Below, piece after piece: positions 19,290 to 28,769 of a DNA stretch of 64,000 nucleotides (within the stretch, counting starts at the first letter, position 1; every line of letters starts with the position of its first letter). Both the position numbers and the translations under genes were made by a program. The notes beneath the pieces are model-generated. The model ran no database searches and was not told the origin of the DNA. It saw only the letters and a program-made list of their open reading frames with translations. Source of the stretch: Roseibium aestuarii (GTDB lineage Bacteria > Pseudomonadota > Alphaproteobacteria > Rhizobiales > Stappiaceae); the NCBI RefSeq assembly GCF_008477545.1, contig NZ_VORA01000001.1, forward strand, positions 1,302,001 to 1,366,000, read 5' to 3'.

Positions 19290-20228
19290 ATGATCGATCC
19301 CCGCGTCAAATACCGGCACGTGCAGTGTTTTCTCGAGGTCGCCCGGCGCCGCAGTCTCGTGAAGGCCGCCGATGCCCTGACGATCACCCAGCCCGCCGTC
19401 TCCAAGACCCTGAAGGAACTGGAAGAGATCCTTGAGGTCCGTCTGTTCGAGCGCAGCCGTAAGGGCGTGGTCCTGACCCAGCATGGCGAGGTCTTCCTGC
19501 ATTATGCCGGTGCCAGCATCGCCGCGCTGAAGCAGGGGCTCGACAGTGTCGCCCAGTCGCGCATGTCCGGCGAATCCTACCTGAATGTGGGCGTGTTGCC
19601 GAGTGTGGCGGCCCGCATCGTGCCCCAGGCGGTGGAGTCCTTCCAGGCGGAGGGGCTGGAAACCACGCTGACCCTGATTGCCGGTCCCAACACCCTGCTG
19701 CTCAGCCGCCTGAGGGGCGGGGAGCTGGATCTGGTCGTCGGCCGCCTGGCGGAACCGGACCAGATGTCGGGTCTCTCCTTCACCCATCTCTATTCCGAGA
19801 GCGTCTCCTTCGTCGTCCGGCGCGGTCATCCGCTGCTCGACGACCGGGCCGACGACCTGACCCGCATCGTCGACTATCCGGTGCTCTATCCGACCCGTGA
19901 GGCGATCATCCGTCCCTATGTGGAGCGTCTCCTGATCGCGCAGGGCATCACCCGTCTGCCCAAGCGCATCGAGACCATCTCCAACTCCTTCGGTCGCACC
20001 TATACGCTCGGCACCGACGCGGTCTGGATCATCTCCAGCGGCGTGGTCTCGCGCGACGTCGCCAAGGGAGAGCTGGTCGAGCTGCCGCTGGAGACGGCGG
20101 AGACCACCGGGCCGGTCGGCCTGACCACCCGGGCGGATGCCTCGCCCACCCCGGCGCTGCTGGTCTTCCAGAACGCCCTGCGGGTTGCAGCCCAGTCTGT
20201 GCCGGTCAAAGGTAATCGCTCCTTATGA
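19290..20228 (+). CDS. pcaQ: LysR-family regulator PcaQ
   Basis: Transcription activator of protocatechuate degradation, answering to a pathway carboxymuconate or lactone intermediate in rhizobia. It has 312 residues. The ATG at 19290 gives MIDPRVKYRHVQCFLEVARR, the usual PcaQ N-terminus; the upstream in-frame TTG at 19257 would add eleven unconserved residues and run through the operator. The helix-turn-helix is about residues 22-45 (SLVKAADALTITQPAVSKTL), followed by the LysR linker and a periplasmic-binding-like effector domain. It is divergent from pcaD, as in other alphaproteobacteria. Confidence 0.93.
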   Translation: MIDPRVKYRHVQCFLEVARRRSLVKAADALTITQPAVSKTLKELEEILEVRLFERSRKGVVLTQHGEVFLHYAGASIAALKQGLDSVAQSRMSGESYLNVGVLPSVAARIVPQAVESFQAEGLETTLTLIAGPNTLLLSRLRGGELDLVVGRLAEPDQMSGLSFTHLYSESVSFVVRRGHPLLDDRADDLTRIVDYPVLYPTREAIIRPYVERLLIAQGITRLPKRIETISNSFGRTYTLGTDAVWIISSGVVSRDVAKGELVELPLETAETTGPVGLTTRADASPTPALLVFQNALRVAAQSVPVKGNRSL

Positions 20229-20276
20229 TGAAATGGCCGGATTGCGCTAATCTGCCTTAACGGAGGTAGGCGTTGC

Positions 20277-20291
20277 ATAAGTTTCGGTTAT
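20277..20291. promoter_or_regulatory. Possible PcaQ half-site upstream of the TRAP transporter
   Basis: ATAA-N5-GGTTAT contains a perfect GGTTAT half-site and an imperfect inverted partner, about 130 bases before dctP. It resembles the sites between pcaD and pcaQ. This is weak evidence that the transporter belongs to the same regulon. Confidence 0.3.
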
Positions 20292-20421
20292 TGTTGACTG
20301 AGGAAACATCATTTTACGGACGTTCGGGAATGGCGTAGCGTTTTACGGCAATTTGACCGGACTGGGAGGATCCGGACGGAGACCCGGGCGGTCAGGTTGC
20401 CACATCCCAAGGGAGGTTCAA

Positions 20422-21450
20422 ATGAAGCGTATTCTTTCCGTGGCTGCCGGTCTCTTGACCGCAACCATGATGACCGTGACCGCCAGCGCGCAGGAAGTGA
20501 CCCTGACGCTGCACCACTTCCTCGGCCCCAAGTCTCCGGCTCAGACCAAGATGATGGAACCGTGGGCACAGAAGGTGGAGGCGGAATCCAACGGCCGCAT
20601 CAAGGTCGAGATCTTCCCGGCCATGTCTCTGGGCGGCAAGCCGCCGGAACTCTACCGCCAGGTCCGTGACGGCGTGGTCGACATGACCTGGACGCTTCTG
20701 GGCTACACCCCGGGCGTGTTCCCCCACGCGGAAGTCTTCGAGCTGCCGACCGTGCACCTCGGCTCCGCCAAGGAAACCACCCTGGCGCTGCTCGACTCCT
20801 TCGACATGATCAAGGACGACTTCAAGGGCCTCAAGATCATCCTGCTGCACACCCATGGCGGTCAGGCTTTCCACATGGTCGACAAGAAGGTCACCAGCCC
20901 GGACGATCTGGCCGGTCTGAAGATCCGCACCCCGTCGCGCGTCGGTGGCTGGAGCCTCGAGGCTCTCGGTGCAGAGCCGGTCGGCATGCCGGTTCCGGAC
21001 CTGCCGCAGGCCCTGTCCAAGGGTGTGGTTGCCGGTGCCATGGTGCCCTTCGAAATCGTGCGTCCGCTCAAGCTGCAGGAACTCACCAAGTACACCACCG
21101 TCGGTGCGGGTGACCTGCGTTTCGGCACCTCGATCTTCATGATCGCCATGAACGAAGACCGCTACAACGCTCTGCCGGATGACCTGAAGAAGGTCATCGA
21201 CGACAACTCCATGGGTGCCATCGCCGCCGAATACGGCGCGCTGTGGGATGCCATCGAGGAAGACGGCAAGGGCCTGCGCCGCGAACAGGGCGAGCTCATC
21301 GAAATGACCGAGGAGCAGACCGCGGCCTTCAACGACAAGATGCAGATCGTCGTCGACCGCTGGGTGGCCGAAGCCACCGGCAACGGTCTCGACGGCGCCG
21401 GTCTGGTCGAGAAGGCGCGCGCCGCCGTTGCGGCCCAGCACGCAAAGTAA
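20422..21450 (+). CDS. TRAP transporter substrate-binding protein (DctP family)
   Basis: Periplasmic solute receptor of a tripartite ATP-independent transporter. It has 342 residues with a GGGAGG ribosome-binding site. The signal peptide is MKRILSVAAGLLTATMMTV with cleavage after SAQ. DctP hallmarks include VEIFPAMSLGGKPPELYRQV (near residue 75) and the substrate-clamping region LKIRTPSRVGGWSLEALGAEP, which holds the conserved Arg that pairs with a carboxylate ligand. The neighbouring pca genes suggest an aromatic acid such as protocatechuate or 4-hydroxybenzoate, but the sequence alone does not prove the substrate. Confidence 0.92.
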   Translation: MKRILSVAAGLLTATMMTVTASAQEVTLTLHHFLGPKSPAQTKMMEPWAQKVEAESNGRIKVEIFPAMSLGGKPPELYRQVRDGVVDMTWTLLGYTPGVFPHAEVFELPTVHLGSAKETTLALLDSFDMIKDDFKGLKIILLHTHGGQAFHMVDKKVTSPDDLAGLKIRTPSRVGGWSLEALGAEPVGMPVPDLPQALSKGVVAGAMVPFEIVRPLKLQELTKYTTVGAGDLRFGTSIFMIAMNEDRYNALPDDLKKVIDDNSMGAIAAEYGALWDAIEEDGKGLRREQGELIEMTEEQTAAFNDKMQIVVDRWVAEATGNGLDGAGLVEKARAAVAAQHAK

Positions 21451-21527
21451 GTCTCTCTGAACTTTCAGGGACATCCGGGGCGGACGGGACCAAGGTGCCG
21501 TTCGCCCTTCCTACAAAAGGCTGCATC

Positions 21528-22028
21528 ATGTACGCGTTTCTGCAACGTATCGTCAGCGGCTGGGCTTTCCTTGGCGGTCTTCTGGTGATTGCCATCGTGC
21601 TCGTCACGGCCGTCAATGTCGGCGCCTTCCTCCTGGACAGCGTGCTCAAGCCCCTGGGCGTCTATGTGCCGGGTCTGCCCGGCTACGAGGACTTCGTCCG
21701 CCTTGCCGTGAGTGCCGCTGCACTCAGCTTCTTCCCCTATTGCCAGATGCGCCGCGGGCATGTGGCCGTGGAACTCTTCGTCCAGCACTTCCCGCCGCTC
21801 CTTCAGTCCGTCCTCGACCGTTTCTGGCTTGTCCTGACCTTCGGGCTCGGCCTCTTCCTGGCCTACTGGATGGTGCTCGGCCTGCAGGAAACCCGCGCCG
21901 ACAACACGCTGACCTCCGTTCTCGGCTGGTCCGAGTGGCCCTGGTACATTCCCGGCATCATCTCCATGATCCTCTGGTCGCTGGTTTGCCTCGCCCAGAC
22001 CTTTGAAAAGGGGCCCTCTCATGGGTGA
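21528..22028 (+). CDS. TRAP transporter small membrane subunit (DctQ family)
   Basis: 166 residues with four hydrophobic segments (about 12-38, 55-75, 90-120, 137-158), as expected for DctQ. It carries the family-like GYEDFVRLAVSAAALSFFPYCQMRRGHVAVEL stretch near residues 50-80. The start ATG at 21528 follows the dctP stop by 77 bases; the upstream in-frame frame overlaps dctP and is not family-like. It overlaps the large subunit gene by 8 bases. Confidence 0.9.
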   Translation: MYAFLQRIVSGWAFLGGLLVIAIVLVTAVNVGAFLLDSVLKPLGVYVPGLPGYEDFVRLAVSAAALSFFPYCQMRRGHVAVELFVQHFPPLLQSVLDRFWLVLTFGLGLFLAYWMVLGLQETRADNTLTSVLGWSEWPWYIPGIISMILWSLVCLAQTFEKGPSHG

Positions 22029-23409
22029 ACTGGAACTCATCGGCATCGCCGGCCTGGCGATCCTGTTCATTCTGCTGGCGCTGCGGGCGCCCGTCGGCCT
22101 GTCGATGCTGCTCGTGGGCGTCGGCGGCTACTTCTGCCTGTCGCTGGCGGCCCCTTACGTGCGCTTCGTGCCCTACCTGAAGCAGTTCAAGACGCTGCTC
22201 TGGTCGAACATGGCCAACTACGACCTGTCGGTCGTGCCGCTCTTCGTGCTCATGGGCTATCTCGCCAGCCAGGCGGGCCTCAGCCAGGACCTGTTCCGCG
22301 GCATGAGCGCCCTGATGTCCCGTTTCCGTGGCGGCGTCGCCATGTCGGCCATCGGCGCCTGCGCCGGCTTCGGTGCGGTTTGCGGCTCGTCGCTTGCCAC
22401 CGCCTCCACCATGGGCCGCGTGGCCCTGCCGGAACTGCGGCGCATGAACTACTCGCCGCGTCTGGCGACCGGGGCGCTGGCCGCCGGCGGCACGCTGGGC
22501 ATCCTGATCCCGCCGTCCGTGGCGCTGGTCATCTACGCGGTCATCGTCGAGGCCTCCATCATCGACATGTTCCGTGCGGCGATCATTCCGGGCCTGATCG
22601 CGGTGGTGTTCTTCATCGCCGTCATCGCCATTCAGGTGCGTCTCAACCCGAAGCTCGCCCCTGACACCTCCGGCATGCCTGCGGACGAGCGGCGGCGGGC
22701 GCTGCTGCGGCTCATTCCGGTTCTGCTGATCTTCGGCACCATCATTCTGGGCCTCGGCGTCGGTCTCTTCACGCCGACACCTGCCGCCGGCATCGGGGTC
22801 TTCGTGATCATGGCCTATGGCTTCGCCCAGAGGCTGTGGGGCGAGGAAGGCCTGTCGATCCGCGGCGTGTCCAAGTCCCTGCTGGAGACGGCCGTGACCT
22901 CGGGGATGATCTATTTCATCCTCTTCGGTGCGGAAGTGCTCAAGGGCTTCTTCACCCGCGCCGGCCTTCCGAGCGCCATGGCCGCCTGGGCCGGTTCCAG
23001 CGGACTGGACCCCTGGGTCGTGCTGATGATCATGCTGATCATCTTCATCATCCTGGGCTGCTTCATGGACAGTCTGGCCATGATCCTGGTGGTCGTGCCC
23101 TTCTTCTGGCCGGTGCTGGTGGACCTGAACGGCGGCGATTACGCCACCGCAGCCTCCTCCAACTTCGGCATGAGCGTGGACGAGCTGAAGATCTGGTTCG
23201 GGATCCTCTCCTTGATCGTGGTGGAGCTCGGGCTCATCACCCCGCCAGTCGGGCTCAACGTCTTCATCATCAACGCCCTCGCCAAGGACGTGCCGATGAG
23301 CGAGACCTTCCGCGGCGTGGTGCCCTTCTTCGGCGTGGAGATCATCCGCGTGGCCCTGCTCATGGCCTTCCCGGCGATCGTGCTCTTCATGCCGGGCTTC
23401 CTGCATTAG
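22021..23409 (+). CDS. TRAP transporter large membrane subunit (DctM family)
   Basis: The ion-coupled translocating subunit. It has 462 residues and about a dozen hydrophobic helices. Family features include LFVLMGYLASQAGLSQDLFR near residue 78, GSSLATASTMGRVALPELRR near residue 125, GTLGILIPPSVALVIYAV near residue 160 and LGLITPPVGLNVFIINALAK near residue 408. Its ATG at 22021 overlaps the end of the DctQ gene, so synthesis is coupled. A terminator follows. Confidence 0.94.
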   Translation: MGELELIGIAGLAILFILLALRAPVGLSMLLVGVGGYFCLSLAAPYVRFVPYLKQFKTLLWSNMANYDLSVVPLFVLMGYLASQAGLSQDLFRGMSALMSRFRGGVAMSAIGACAGFGAVCGSSLATASTMGRVALPELRRMNYSPRLATGALAAGGTLGILIPPSVALVIYAVIVEASIIDMFRAAIIPGLIAVVFFIAVIAIQVRLNPKLAPDTSGMPADERRRALLRLIPVLLIFGTIILGLGVGLFTPTPAAGIGVFVIMAYGFAQRLWGEEGLSIRGVSKSLLETAVTSGMIYFILFGAEVLKGFFTRAGLPSAMAAWAGSSGLDPWVVLMIMLIIFIILGCFMDSLAMILVVVPFFWPVLVDLNGGDYATAASSNFGMSVDELKIWFGILSLIVVELGLITPPVGLNVFIINALAKDVPMSETFRGVVPFFGVEIIRVALLMAFPAIVLFMPGFLH

Positions 23410-23723
23410 ACAGGGCATTCGATGCTGATCTGAAATGAAAGAACCCGCTGGCTCTGCGCCGGCGGGTTTTTTCATTGTCGGGCGTTCAACTGACGCCTTC
23501 GGCGCTTGATGCTGCGCCTGTCCCGGCTCGCGCCCCGTCGGCAGGGCCGTCATTTCTTCCTTGGGGGAAATTTGAGACAAAAAAACCCTGCGCTCTCGAC
23601 GCCCTCGCAAAGCCGTTTGTTTCTTCCCGCCGCCAGCGCGCCTAAAGTGCCCTCAACGATGCCGTCCTCTTCGGGCGGTGCCGAGGCTTCCCCAGACGAC
23701 CCAGACCGAGAAAGTGGCACAAG
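23410..23723. other. Intergenic region, TRAP operon to cysQ
   Basis: About 314 bases without a supported gene. It contains the terminator at 23442-23472; the rest shows no repeat or site that I recognise. A plus-strand frame starting at 23506 lacks a ribosome-binding site and overlaps the cysQ start. Confidence 0.6.
23442..23472 (+). terminator. Terminator of the TRAP transporter operon
   Basis: Stem AACCCGCTGG / CCGGCGGGTT (one G-T pair) with a CTCTGCG loop and six T, 33 bases past the dctM stop. Confidence 0.8.
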
Positions 23724-24605
23724 GTGACTGACACGACCCATTCCCCCATTCCCGCACAGAGCGCCCGCGAACTGTGCGAACTGGCCGTGGAGGCAGGTGC
23801 CCGCATTCTGGAGATCTATGCGAAGGCTTCGGTGGATGCGACCGCCAAGGCCGACGGCTCGCCGGTGACGGCTGCGGACGAAGCCGCCGAGGCGGTGATC
23901 CTCGCAGGCCTCTCCGCGCGCTTTCCTGCCATCCCCGTGGTGGCCGAGGAATCGGTCGAGGCCGGACATCTGCCTGCCGTCACCGATCGCTATTTTCTGG
24001 TCGATCCCCTCGACGGCACGAAGGAATTCATCAGCCGCAACGGCCAGTTCACCGTAAACATCGCCCTGATCGAGGCGGGTGTTCCCGTCTTCGGCGTCGT
24101 CTATGCGCCCGCCCTTGGCGAACTCTACTGGGGCGGGGCGCTTGCCCGCGATCTCGGCGGGGCAGGGGAGCGGGGCGCCTTCCGCGCCACCGTCACGGAC
24201 GGAGTGATCGGCGCGCCGGTCGCCATTTCCGTGCGCCGTGCGCCCGAGGCGGGGCTGACGGTGCTTGCCAGCCGCTCCCACCTGTCGCCCGAGACGGCTG
24301 ACTTCATCGACCGCTTCGAGGTTGCCGACCGGGTCTCGGTCGGCTCCAGCCTGAAACTCTGTTGGGTGGCGACCGGTCAGGCCGATCTCTACCCCCGTCT
24401 GTCGCCCACCATGCAGTGGGACATTGCCGCGGGTGACGCGGTGCTGCGGGCGGCCGGAGGGCTGGTGCTGGAGGCCGAGGGCTGGACCCCGCGCGCCTAT
24501 GCGGTGCCGGCCGGCGCCACCAAGCAGGATCTTCTCAACCCCCATTTCGTCGCCGTGAGTTCCGCCGGCATCCTGAAGGCGGCCGGCATTCCGGTCGCGG
24601 CCTGA
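23724..24605 (+). CDS. cysQ: 3'(2'),5'-bisphosphate nucleotidase CysQ
   Basis: Magnesium-dependent phosphatase removing 3'-phosphoadenosine 5'-phosphate made during sulfate assimilation. It has 293 residues from a GTG start. The inositol-monophosphatase fold is shown by the metal-site motifs EES (near residue 75), DPLDGTKEFISRNGQFTVNI (near 94-113) and WDIAAGDAVLRAAGG (near 233). It sits 74 bases before cysD on the same strand, matching a role in sulfate activation. A related family member without this context lies at 37712. Confidence 0.92.
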   Translation: MTDTTHSPIPAQSARELCELAVEAGARILEIYAKASVDATAKADGSPVTAADEAAEAVILAGLSARFPAIPVVAEESVEAGHLPAVTDRYFLVDPLDGTKEFISRNGQFTVNIALIEAGVPVFGVVYAPALGELYWGGALARDLGGAGERGAFRATVTDGVIGAPVAISVRRAPEAGLTVLASRSHLSPETADFIDRFEVADRVSVGSSLKLCWVATGQADLYPRLSPTMQWDIAAGDAVLRAAGGLVLEAEGWTPRAYAVPAGATKQDLLNPHFVAVSSAGILKAAGIPVAA

Positions 24606-24679
24606 AGCCGGACTTTCCGCGATATCCAGTTTGAACTGCGGGCCGGTTCCGGCCCCCTTGCAAGAAAAAGGGTGTCCGC

Positions 24680-25609
24680 ATGGACAAGACCACACCCATT
24701 CTCTCCGAAGAGCGCCTGAGCAATCTGCGCCGTCTGGAGGCTGAGAGCATCCACATCATCCGTGAGGTTGCGGCGGAATTCCGCAACCCGGTGATGCTCT
24801 ATTCCATCGGCAAGGACTCGTCGGTGATGCTTCATCTGGCGATGAAGGCCTTCTATCCCTCGAAGCCGCCGTTCCCGCTGCTCCATGTGGACACGACCTG
24901 GAAGTTCCGGGACATGATCACCTTCCGCGACGAGACCGCCCGCCGGCTCGGGCTGGATCTGATCGTCCACACCAATCCGGAAGGCATCGAGCGCGGCATC
25001 TCGCCCTTCGATCACGGCTCGTCCGTTCACACCCACATCATGAAGACCGAGGCGCTGAAGCAGGCGCTGACCAAATACGGCTTCGACGCGGCCTTCGGCG
25101 GCGCGCGCCGCGACGAGGAAAAGAGCCGGGCCAAGGAGCGGGTCTTCTCCTTCCGCAATTCCAGTCACGGCTGGGATCCGAAGAACCAGCGCCCCGAGCT
25201 CTGGAACCTCTACAATGCCCGCGTGGCCAAGGGCGAGAGCATCCGGGCCTTCCCGCTCTCCAACTGGACCGAGCTGGACATCTGGCAGTACATCCTCACC
25301 GAGGACATTCCCATGGTGCCGCTCTATTTCGCCGCCCCCCGGCCGGTGGTGGAGCGCGACGGCATGCTGATCATGGTCGATGACGACCGCATGAAGCTGC
25401 TGCCCGGCGAGAGCATCGAGGAACGCACCGTGCGCTTCCGCACCCTGGGCTGCTACCCGCTCACCGGGGCCATCGAATCCGACGCCGACACCCTGCCGAA
25501 GATCGTGCGCGAGATGCTCATTGCCCGCACCTCGGAACGCTCCGGCCGCCTCATCGATCACGACGACAGCGCCTCCATGGAAAAGAAGAAGCGCGAGGGA
25601 TACTTCTGA
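24680..25609 (+). CDS. cysD: Sulfate adenylyltransferase subunit 2
   Basis: ATP-sulfurylase catalytic subunit making adenosine 5'-phosphosulfate, driven by the CysN GTPase. It has 309 residues. The PP-loop is [14 protein letters not shown] near residue 41, and [20 protein letters not shown] is near residue 135. The C-terminal [11 protein letters not shown] tail is typical. The stop shares one base with the cysNC start (TGATG), so translation is coupled. Confidence 0.96.
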   Translation: MDKTTPILSEERLSNLRRLEAESIHIIREVAAEFRNPVMLYSIGKDSSVMLHLAMKAFYPSKPPFPLLHVDTTWKFRDMITFRDETARRLGLDLIVHTNPEGIERGISPFDHGSSVHTHIMKTEALKQALTKYGFDAAFGGARRDEEKSRAKERVFSFRNSSHGWDPKNQRPELWNLYNARVAKGESIRAFPLSNWTELDIWQYILTEDIPMVPLYFAAPRPVVERDGMLIMVDDDRMKLLPGESIEERTVRFRTLGCYPLTGAIESDADTLPKIVREMLIARTSERSGRLIDHDDSASMEKKKREGYF

Positions 25610-27549
25610 TGTCCATCACCGATGCCATCACCGCCAGCGCGGAATCCGTCACCGAATACATCCTGGCCCAGGAAGAGAAGGATCAGCTCCGCTTCCTGAC
25701 CTGCGGCTCCGTGGATGACGGCAAGTCCACCCTGATCGGGCGCCTGCTCTATGACACCAAGCTGATCTTCGAGGATCAGCTCGCCGCGCTGGAAAAGGAT
25801 TCCCGCCGCCACGGCACCGTGGGCGAGGAAATCGATCTGGCCCTTCTGGTCGACGGTCTGGAGGCCGAACGCGAGCAGGGCATCACCATCGACGTGGCCT
25901 ATCGCTTCTTCTCCACCGACAAGCGCAAGTTCATCGTCGCCGATACGCCCGGTCACGAGCAATACACCCGCAACATGGCGACCGGCGCCTCCACCGCCGA
26001 TCTGGCCGTGCTTCTGGTCGATGCCCGCAACGGCCTGATGGTCCAGACCCGCCGTCACGCCTTCATCGCCTCGCTGCTGGGCATCCGGCACGTGGTTCTG
26101 GCGATCAACAAGATCGACCTGGTGGACTATTCGCAAGCCCGCTTTGACGAGATCCGTGCCGAGTTCGAGGCCTTTGCCAGCGGCTTCGACTTCGAGACCC
26201 TGGAGGCGATCCCCATGTCGGCTCGCTACGGCGACAATGTCACCGTCCGCAGCGACAAGATGGGCTGGTACAAGGGTCCGACCCTGCTGGAGCACCTGGA
26301 AACCGTGAAGATCGGCGGCCATGAGCTGCACCAGCCGTTCCGCTTCCCCGTCCAGTGGGTCAACCGGCCGAACCTCGACTTCCGCGGCTATTCCGGCACG
26401 ATTGCCGACGGCACCGTGGCGGTGGGCGACGAGCTCGTCGTCGCGGCCTCCGGCAAGACCTCCCGGGTCGAGCGGATCCTGACCCCGGTGGGTGAGGCTG
26501 CGCGCGCCGGCGCCGGCGAAGCGGTGACCATCACCCTGGAAGACGAGATCGACATTTCCCGTGGCGATCTTCTGGCATCCTCCGGTGCCCGGCCGGACGT
26601 GGCCGACCAGATGGCTGCCCATCTCATCTGGATGAATGACGCGCCGCTCTTCCCCGGCCGTCCCTATCTGCTGAAGATCGGCACCAGGACGGTCACGGCC
26701 ACCGTCACCGAGATCAAGCACAAGATCAACGTGAACACCTTCGAGCATGTGGCCGGCAAGCAGCTGGATCTCAACGAGATCGCCTTCTGCAACCTGTCGC
26801 TCAGCCAGCCCGTGGCCTTCGATCCCTATGAGGCCAACCGCACCACCGGCTCCTTCATTTTGATCGACCGTCTGACCAATGCCACGGTCGGGGCGGGCAT
26901 GATCTGGTTTGCCCTGCGCCGGGCCACCAACATCCACTGGCAGGCCATGCATGTGGACAAGCAGGCGCGTGCCACGGCCCTCGGCCAGCGCCCGGCCGTG
27001 CTCTGGTTCACCGGTCTCTCGGGCTCGGGCAAGTCGACCATCGCCTCCATCGTGGAGCGCAAGCTCCATCTGGAAGGGCGTCACACCTATACCCTCGACG
27101 GGGACAATGTGCGCCACGGGCTCAACCGGGATCTCGGCTTCACCGATGCCGACCGGGTGGAGAACATCCGCCGGGTGGGGGAAGTCGCGCGCCTCTTCGT
27201 CGATGCGGGCCTGATCACGCTCGTGTCCTTCATCTCGCCCTTCCGCGCCGAGCGTCAGCTCGCCCGCGACTTGATGGGCGAGGGGGACTTCATCGAGATC
27301 TTCGTCGATACGCCCATCGAGGAATGCAAGAACCGCGACCCGAAGGGGCTCTACGCCAAGGCTGAAGCCGGCGAGATCAAGAATTTCACCGGCATCGACA
27401 GCCCCTATGAGGCGCCGGAAACGCCGGAGCTGCGTCTGGTAAATGTCGGCCGCGACCCGGAAACCGTTGCCGACGAGGTGATCGAGTTCCTGCGGGCCAA
27501 CAACTATCTGGTGGCCCCGGCAACCTCCATCGACGGGCAGGACATCTGA
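25609..27549 (+). CDS. cysNC: Bifunctional sulfate adenylyltransferase subunit 1 / APS kinase
   Basis: Fusion of the CysN GTPase, which powers ATP sulfurylase, with CysC, which phosphorylates APS to PAPS. It has 646 residues. The CysN part (about 1-445) shows the EF-Tu-like G motifs [34 protein letters not shown] and NKIDLVDY. The CysC part (about 460-640) shows the P-loop GLSGSGKST and [17 protein letters not shown], which includes the phospho-acceptor Ser region. The NodQ-like fusion is common in alphaproteobacteria. Confidence 0.96.
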   Translation: MSITDAITASAESVTEYILAQEEKDQLRFLTCGSVDDGKSTLIGRLLYDTKLIFEDQLAALEKDSRRHGTVGEEIDLALLVDGLEAEREQGITIDVAYRFFSTDKRKFIVADTPGHEQYTRNMATGASTADLAVLLVDARNGLMVQTRRHAFIASLLGIRHVVLAINKIDLVDYSQARFDEIRAEFEAFASGFDFETLEAIPMSARYGDNVTVRSDKMGWYKGPTLLEHLETVKIGGHELHQPFRFPVQWVNRPNLDFRGYSGTIADGTVAVGDELVVAASGKTSRVERILTPVGEAARAGAGEAVTITLEDEIDISRGDLLASSGARPDVADQMAAHLIWMNDAPLFPGRPYLLKIGTRTVTATVTEIKHKINVNTFEHVAGKQLDLNEIAFCNLSLSQPVAFDPYEANRTTGSFILIDRLTNATVGAGMIWFALRRATNIHWQAMHVDKQARATALGQRPAVLWFTGLSGSGKSTIASIVERKLHLEGRHTYTLDGDNVRHGLNRDLGFTDADRVENIRRVGEVARLFVDAGLITLVSFISPFRAERQLARDLMGEGDFIEIFVDTPIEECKNRDPKGLYAKAEAGEIKNFTGIDSPYEAPETPELRLVNVGRDPETVADEVIEFLRANNYLVAPATSIDGQDI

Positions 27550-27585
27550 TCCCCGCCCGCTCCGGAGGCTCTGACTGACATGCAA

Positions 27586-27616
27586 GGCCGGACCCCATGG
27601 GTCCGGCCATCTTGTT
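27586..27616 (+). terminator. Terminator of the cys operon
   Basis: Perfect 10-bp stem GGCCGGACCC / GGGTCCGGCC with a three-base loop, followed by ATCTTGTTT. The T-tract is broken but the stem is very stable, and it lies 37 bases after the cysNC stop. Confidence 0.7.
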
Positions 27617-27637
27617 TGAGTTCGACCTTCCAGAAGT

Positions 27638-27669
27638 CTGGAGTCTCGGCACAAGGCCGAGACTGACGG
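27638..27669. repeat. CTCGGC palindromic unit
   Basis: CTGGAGTCTCGGC-ACAAG-GCCGAGACTGACGG: an inverted repeat of the same design (CTGGA ... TGACG ends, CTCGGC core) as the units at 38585-38615 and 55813-55843. Dispersed short palindrome, not a gene. Confidence 0.65.
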
Positions 27670-27760
27670 GGAAGCGGTGTCTTCTGTGTGGTCCGGGGAT
27701 CACACTGCGGTGAGGGCGCTTGCCTTGGACTGCCCAAGCTCGTATATCGAGACAAGCTAC

Positions 27761-27779
27761 GTAATGTTATAACGCATTG
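27761..27779. promoter_or_regulatory. Candidate Zur box
   Basis: GTAATGTTATAACGCATTG, 34 bases before the znuC start. The left half AATGTTATA matches the known zinc-uptake-regulator box core, and the right half ends CATT as the inverted partner of AATG; the inner right half is poorly conserved. Placement just upstream of znuC-znuB-zur supports zinc-dependent repression by the Zur encoded in the same operon. Confidence 0.6.
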
Positions 27780-27812
27780 TGCGCCACGTGCAGTGTCAGG
27801 GGAGAGACGGGG

Positions 27813-28769
27813 ATGAAGACCCGGGCGCCAGCCGGAAGCCTCATCGAATTGTCGCGGGCGGGACTGTTCCGGTCCGGCCGCTGGCTCGTCCAGGGGGTCG
27901 ACCTGACCGTTGCACCCGGCGAGATCGTGACCCTGATCGGCCCCAACGGATCGGGCAAGTCGACCACCGCCAAGATGGCGCTCGGCATCTGGTCCCCGAC
28001 CGAAGGGACAGCCAGCCGCCGTCCGGGGCTCAAGGTCGGCTATGTGCCGCAAAAGCTGCAGGTGGACTGGACGCTGCCGCTGAAGGTCGAGCGTCTGATG
28101 CGCCTGACCCAGAAGCTCTCCTCTGCCGAGTTGCGCCAGGCGCTGGAGCGGACCGGGGCCGCCCATCTTCTTCACGCGGAAGTGCGCAACCTGTCGGGCG
28201 GCGAATTGCAGCGGGTGCTGATGGCCCGCGCCATTGCCCGCAAGCCCGACCTTCTCGTGCTCGATGAACCGGTGCAGGGGGTCGACTTCTCCGGCGAGAT
28301 CGAGATCTACGAGATGATCACCCGCCTGCGCGACGAGCTGGGCTGCGGCATCCTGATGATTTCCCACGACCTGCACATGGTCATGGCCTCCACCGATCAG
28401 GTCATTTGCCTGAATGGCCACGTCTGCTGCCGGGGCACGCCGGTTGCCGTCAGCCAGAGCGCCAGTTTCCGCGAGCTCTTCGGCCGCCGGGCGGGGCTTG
28501 CCCTCTATCGCCATCAGCATGACCACGAGCACCTCCCCGATGGCCGGGTGCGTCACGCGGATGGCTCCATCGCCGAAAGCTGCGCGGGCGAGCATTGCGC
28601 CGATCACGGTCATGACCCGGCCCATGATCATCACCACGGCCACGATCATGCTCACGATCACGCACACGATCATGCTCACGATCACGCACATGATCAGGCC
28701 CCCAATCATGGCCATGATCACGCCGCAGCAACGGGCGCGGAGCGGCGCGGAGAGACGACCCATGCTTGA
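27813..28769 (+). CDS. znuC: Zinc ABC transporter ATP-binding protein with His-rich tail
   Basis: Cytoplasmic ATPase of the high-affinity zinc importer. It has 318 residues, longer than the usual ~250 because of a tail. Walker A is GPNGSGKST near residue 46, the signature is NLSGGELQRVLMARA near residue 128, Walker B is LLVLDEPVQGVD near residue 150 and the H-loop is ISHDLH. From about residue 230 the C-terminus is dominated by His-Asp/Ala-His repeats (HDHAHDHA units) that could hold zinc. DNA for the tail contains a 24-bp perfect tandem repeat. Start ATG 27813 follows GGGGAGA. Confidence 0.93.
   Translation: MKTRAPAGSLIELSRAGLFRSGRWLVQGVDLTVAPGEIVTLIGPNGSGKSTTAKMALGIWSPTEGTASRRPGLKVGYVPQKLQVDWTLPLKVERLMRLTQKLSSAELRQALERTGAAHLLHAEVRNLSGGELQRVLMARAIARKPDLLVLDEPVQGVDFSGEIEIYEMITRLRDELGCGILMISHDLHMVMASTDQVICLNGHVCCRGTPVAVSQSASFRELFGRRAGLALYRHQHDHEHLPDGRVRHADGSIAESCAGEHCADHGHDPAHDHHHGHDHAHDHAHDHAHDHAHDQAPNHGHDHAAATGAERRGETTHA
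28641..28688 (+). repeat. 24-bp tandem repeat coding the ZnuC His-rich tail
   Basis: Two perfect adjacent copies of a 24-base unit (starts CACGATCATGCT, ends ACGATCACGCA), flanked by diverged partial units. Each copy encodes eight residues of the Asp-His-Ala-His pattern, so copy number changes keep the reading frame. Confidence 0.85.

Noticed and set aside
25558-27654. 698-codon minus-strand frame
   Set aside because: Antisense shadow of cysNC, whose G-domain and APS-kinase motifs are complete.
28622-28721. Repeat run taken as a non-coding satellite
   Set aside because: It lies in frame inside znuC and encodes a regular His-rich tail, so it is coding.
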